DNA of 64,000 nucleotides from Allopusillimonas sp008369125. Lineage in GTDB: Bacteria; Pseudomonadota; Gammaproteobacteria; Burkholderiales; Burkholderiaceae_B. Both the position numbers and the translations under genes were made by a program. Below are positions 61,313-64,000 of this stretch, in pieces. Under the pieces are notes generated by a model. The model was not told the DNA's origin, ran no database searches, and saw nothing but the letters and a program-made list of their open reading frames with translations. Position 1 is the first letter of the stretch; each line of letters starts with the position of its first letter. The stretch is taken from positions 1 to 64,000 of the forward strand of contig NZ_VOAY01000003.1 of the NCBI RefSeq assembly GCF_008369125.1, in the 5' to 3' direction.

Positions 61313-63493
61313 TTACCCCTTGCCCTGGTTTTTCAGCACATAGCCGTAAGCACGGATGTGCCCATTGAGCTCAGTTGTTAAATGCACGCCTTGCAGTTCG
61401 GGAGCGAAACCCGGCAAGTTATTGATCCCCTCCTCAAGCGTGAGAAAGTAATCACGAGCCAGGTCAGTCCATTGCTCCCCAGGTATCACACAGATAATGC
61501 CCGGGGGATAAGGCAGCGCACCTTCGGCGCAGGTGCGCCCGGAAATTTCGGACAACGGCACCAGATCCACCTCGCCTCGCTGAAACTGCCAGTTCGCCTC
61601 GTGGACGGGCATCTGAACGGGCGGGAAGTTTCGCTCGCGGAATAAGTCCTTTTGCATCTGTTTGATGTTCTTTTCTTTGTAAAAATCGTGCATCTCCTGA
61701 CAGAGCTGGCGGATAGCGTAGCCTTGATAGCGACTCGCATAGCGTTCATAGATGCCAGGCAGCACCTGGGCCAAAGGCGCATTTGACTGGATGGCGTCCT
61801 CAAAGCGGATAAGCGTGGCCACCAAATTTTGCATCTTGGTGATCAATTCCGCAGGCGTTATCAGAAATAAAATCGAGTTCAGGTCGGCTTTTTCATTGAT
61901 AACGTTGTTGTCCCGCAGATAGTTGGCCAAAATGTTTGCAGGAATGCCAAAGTCTTCGTATTCAAACGTCTCGGGCTTTAGACCTGGCGTCGTCAACAGC
62001 AACTTGTTCGGGTCTACAAAATACTGGCCTTTCTGATAGCCCTCGAATCCATGCCAGTCGTCGTTCGGGTCAAACGCGAAGTAAGCGCGATCGTTCATGA
62101 TCTCGTCGGTAGGCGCATCTTGCCAGGGACGGCCGTGAACATTTTTGGGCACAAACGGTTTAATCATCGAGCACTGCTCAAGAATCATTTTCCGTGCTTC
62201 GATGCCCACTCGTAGCGCATGAGCCCACAGTTTCTCGCCGCTGCCATCGGCATGCATTTTTGCGTTCACGTCCAGAGACGCAAATAGCGGATAAAACGGG
62301 CTCGTGGAGTAATGCATCATGTATGCATTATTAAATCGATCGTCGTTGACGTAACGCGCCTGGCCTCGCACGTGGGCGTCTTTCTTATGAATTTGCGATG
62401 CCTGCGAAAAACCAGCCTGTTGTTTGTGTACGCTTTGCGTGACGATAATTCCAGGATCATCTGCAGTAAGGTCCAGCAGCAGTGGCGAGCAGTCTGACAT
62501 GATAGGAATAAACTGCTCATACCCGACCCAGGCACTGTCAAACAGGATGTAGTCACAAAGTTTTCCGATTCGATCTACGACCTGACGGGCGTTGTAAATG
62601 GTTCCGTCATAGGTTCCCAACTGGATAACAGCCATCCGAATGGGGCGTTCAGCCTGAGCTTTGGCGGGATCTACCCGTGCTATGCGCTCGCGAATATAGC
62701 TTTCTTCAAAACAATGCTGATCTATGCCTCCGATAAGGCCGTAGGCATTGCGCGCGGTCTCCAGATAGATGGGCGTGGCCTGTGACAGAAACAAAGCACC
62801 GTGATGCACTGACTTGTGATTGTTACGGTCGAACAGAACAAGGTCGCCAGGCGTCAGAACTGCGTTAAGGCATATCTTGTTCGATGTGGAAGTGCCGTTT
62901 AACACCAGATAAGTGTAGTCAGCGTTAAAAACCCTGGCCGCATGCAATTCGGCCTGTTTTGCGGGCCCATCGTGGATCAGAAGGTCCCCCAACTTCACGT
63001 CGGCATTGCAAAGGTCGGTACGAAAGATATTTTCGCCGTAAAAATCGTAGAAGCGGCGGCCAGCAGGATGGCGCTGAAAGAATTGACCACCTTGGTGACC
63101 TGGGCAGTCAAACTGCGCATAACCCTGGCGTTCATACTGCGCCAATGCGCGAAAAAAAGGAGGCAGAACATCGTGATCAAACTTTTGCGCAGCAACCTCG
63201 ACCATACGCCCAAAGTATTCTGAGTTGATCGCCTCGCGGGCTATGACACCGCTCAGCCCTTTGATCCTCGGCGTCGTGCTTGGGTCTTCATCTGACACTG
63301 TAAAGATCGGGATGCCGTAACCAAGTGAGTGGATGTGGTCCAGCACACCCGCATCGATGTCTTTTTCTGACAAGACCACCGCCGAGACATCGGTGAAATT
63401 GGTAGCGCCAACAGCAACCGTCTCTCGCTTGGTCTTCACATACTCCTGCACATCCGGGCTAAATGCGATTTTCCCTTCAGGTAGATTTGTCAT
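61313..63493 (-). CDS. speF: Ornithine decarboxylase (inducible, fold type I)
   Basis: A 726-residue PLP enzyme decarboxylating ornithine to putrescine, using one proton per turnover. The PLP-binding Lys357 is in QSVHKQQAGFSQ, matching Lys355 of E. coli SpeF. An N-terminal wing domain (1-105) is followed by the core and C-terminal domains, with YPPGIICVIPGE near the end. Its ATG overlaps the stop of the proton ATPase by 4 bp. With PotE it forms an amino-acid-dependent acid-resistance pair. A SpeC assignment cannot be excluded, but the potE neighbour favours SpeF. Confidence 0.93.
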   Translation of the reverse strand: MTNLPEGKIAFSPDVQEYVKTKRETVAVGATNFTDVSAVVLSEKDIDAGVLDHIHSLGYGIPIFTVSDEDPSTTPRIKGLSGVIAREAINSEYFGRMVEVAAQKFDHDVLPPFFRALAQYERQGYAQFDCPGHQGGQFFQRHPAGRRFYDFYGENIFRTDLCNADVKLGDLLIHDGPAKQAELHAARVFNADYTYLVLNGTSTSNKICLNAVLTPGDLVLFDRNNHKSVHHGALFLSQATPIYLETARNAYGLIGGIDQHCFEESYIRERIARVDPAKAQAERPIRMAVIQLGTYDGTIYNARQVVDRIGKLCDYILFDSAWVGYEQFIPIMSDCSPLLLDLTADDPGIIVTQSVHKQQAGFSQASQIHKKDAHVRGQARYVNDDRFNNAYMMHYSTSPFYPLFASLDVNAKMHADGSGEKLWAHALRVGIEARKMILEQCSMIKPFVPKNVHGRPWQDAPTDEIMNDRAYFAFDPNDDWHGFEGYQKGQYFVDPNKLLLTTPGLKPETFEYEDFGIPANILANYLRDNNVINEKADLNSILFLITPAELITKMQNLVATLIRFEDAIQSNAPLAQVLPGIYERYASRYQGYAIRQLCQEMHDFYKEKNIKQMQKDLFRERNFPPVQMPVHEANWQFQRGEVDLVPLSEISGRTCAEGALPYPPGIICVIPGEQWTDLARDYFLTLEEGINNLPGFAPELQGVHLTTELNGHIRAYGYVLKNQGKG

Positions 63494-64000
63494 GTTGTTC
63501 CTTCTGTTTTGATTGGATCTAAAACTCGATACGCGAGAAGCTTCACCCCGTCATTTACCAAAAACCAGATCAACGCATAGCCCCAAACCAACCCGGCCCA
63601 CGCCCAGCCCAGCGGTGTCATGAACAGCCCATACACTGCAATCAAAGTGGCCGAAATTTGCGTGCCGAGTACCGCGACCCAAAGTATCTTGGCTGGACGA
63701 ATAGACCAGAACGGACCGCGGGTCCGTGTCAGGAAAATCGTAAGGTGTCCTGCTACCGACAGCATCAAGTACATGAGCGTCTGGAGATGTGGATGATCAA
63801 GATGAAATACTCTGTCGCCCAAGAAGAACAGGCCAAATGCGGCGATCGGGCCGATGATGCCCAGCACGGTGGCGATCCCCAGAACCAATCGCATATTCCA
63901 TGCCTCAGGCTGGTTTTTGTAATGAACATTGTCATAAGCAATGGAAAGAATGGCGCCGTCATTAAGCAAGGCGAGCATCACAATCATCACTGCCGTCAGT
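63490..64000 (-). CDS. P-type H+-ATPase, C-terminal part (cut by window edge)
   Basis: The visible 170 residues are the membrane end of a P-type ATPase of the plasma-membrane proton-efflux class. The segment LTAVMIVMLALLNDGAILSIAYD is the conserved helix M6 region. Four to five further membrane segments and a short tail follow. The frame stays open to the right edge, so the start and catalytic domains lie outside. It is the upstream partner of speF-potE. Extrusion of protons would fit an acid-stress operon. Substrate assignment rests on this C-terminal part only. Confidence 0.85.
   Translation of the reverse strand, partial: LTAVMIVMLALLNDGAILSIAYDNVHYKNQPEAWNMRLVLGIATVLGIIGPIAAFGLFFLGDRVFHLDHPHLQTLMYLMLSVAGHLTIFLTRTRGPFWSIRPAKILWVAVLGTQISATLIAVYGLFMTPLGWAWAGLVWGYALIWFLVNDGVKLLAYRVLDPIKTEGTT

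Noticed and set aside
1..64000. tRNA genes, insertion sequences or prophage integration sites
   Set aside because: I found no T-arm-like GGTTCGAATCC motif within a cloverleaf, no transposase or integrase, and no convincing attachment repeats.

Overview
The window looks like the chromosome of a betaproteobacterium, most likely Burkholderiales of the Alcaligenaceae type. The evidence is a tol-pal cluster, an rppH/proS pair, a Tct-type tricarboxylate transporter with its two-component system, a betaproteobacterial-style 6S RNA beside zapA, and an rRNA leader typical of the order. The genus cannot be fixed from the sequence alone. Gene density is high. No integrase, transposase or CRISPR array is visible.

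Layout. 1-1765 holds no convincing gene. Its left edge is the leader of a minus-strand rRNA operon (boxA and two similar promoters), followed by an 11-bp minisatellite and an array of twelve degenerate 20-bp units. 1766-7576 carries an Lrp-type regulator divergent from hpd, a Gate-domain membrane protein, msrA, a small cytochrome c, lgt and a SIMPL protein. 7855-8988 carries 6S RNA, zapA and a coiled-coil partner gene. 9310-15284 carries tctBA (no tctC), a beta-hydroxyacid dehydrogenase, and the same-strand chain rppH > response regulator > histidine kinase. 15347-23648 carries proS and the envelope cluster ybgC-tolQ-tolR-tolA-tolB-pal-cpoB plus an alpha/beta hydrolase. 23914-30037 carries a copper chaperone, a DUF2946 protein, a thioesterase and a BMP-type nucleoside ABC transporter. 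30171-36980 carries a Pmp3-like protein, an AsmA protein, ahpC-ahpF with a clear OxyR site, a relic ABC ATPase and an MFS transporter.

37263-51272 is the most distinctive region. A giant trimeric autotransporter adhesin (about 3562 residues, GTG start, ESPR signal) is followed on the same strand by a TpgA-like lipoprotein (SmpA/OmlA plus OmpA domains) and then by a small lipoprotein that resembles the SecD P1 head. Upstream on the same strand are a minimal AraC-type regulator and a receiver-AraC response regulator without a kinase. I read this as a surface-adhesion system: the adhesin, a peptidoglycan anchor, a possible third periplasmic part, and two regulators.

51419-59369 carries a TauE/SafE exporter under an operator-like inverted repeat, gabD, a spermidine-synthase-like protein, and nrdA-nrdB-nrdH of an unusual, phage-like class I type behind two NrdR boxes. 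59876-64000 is an overlapping minus-strand operon of a P-type proton ATPase (cut by the window edge), ornithine decarboxylase and PotE antiporter. It has the logic of an acid-resistance module.
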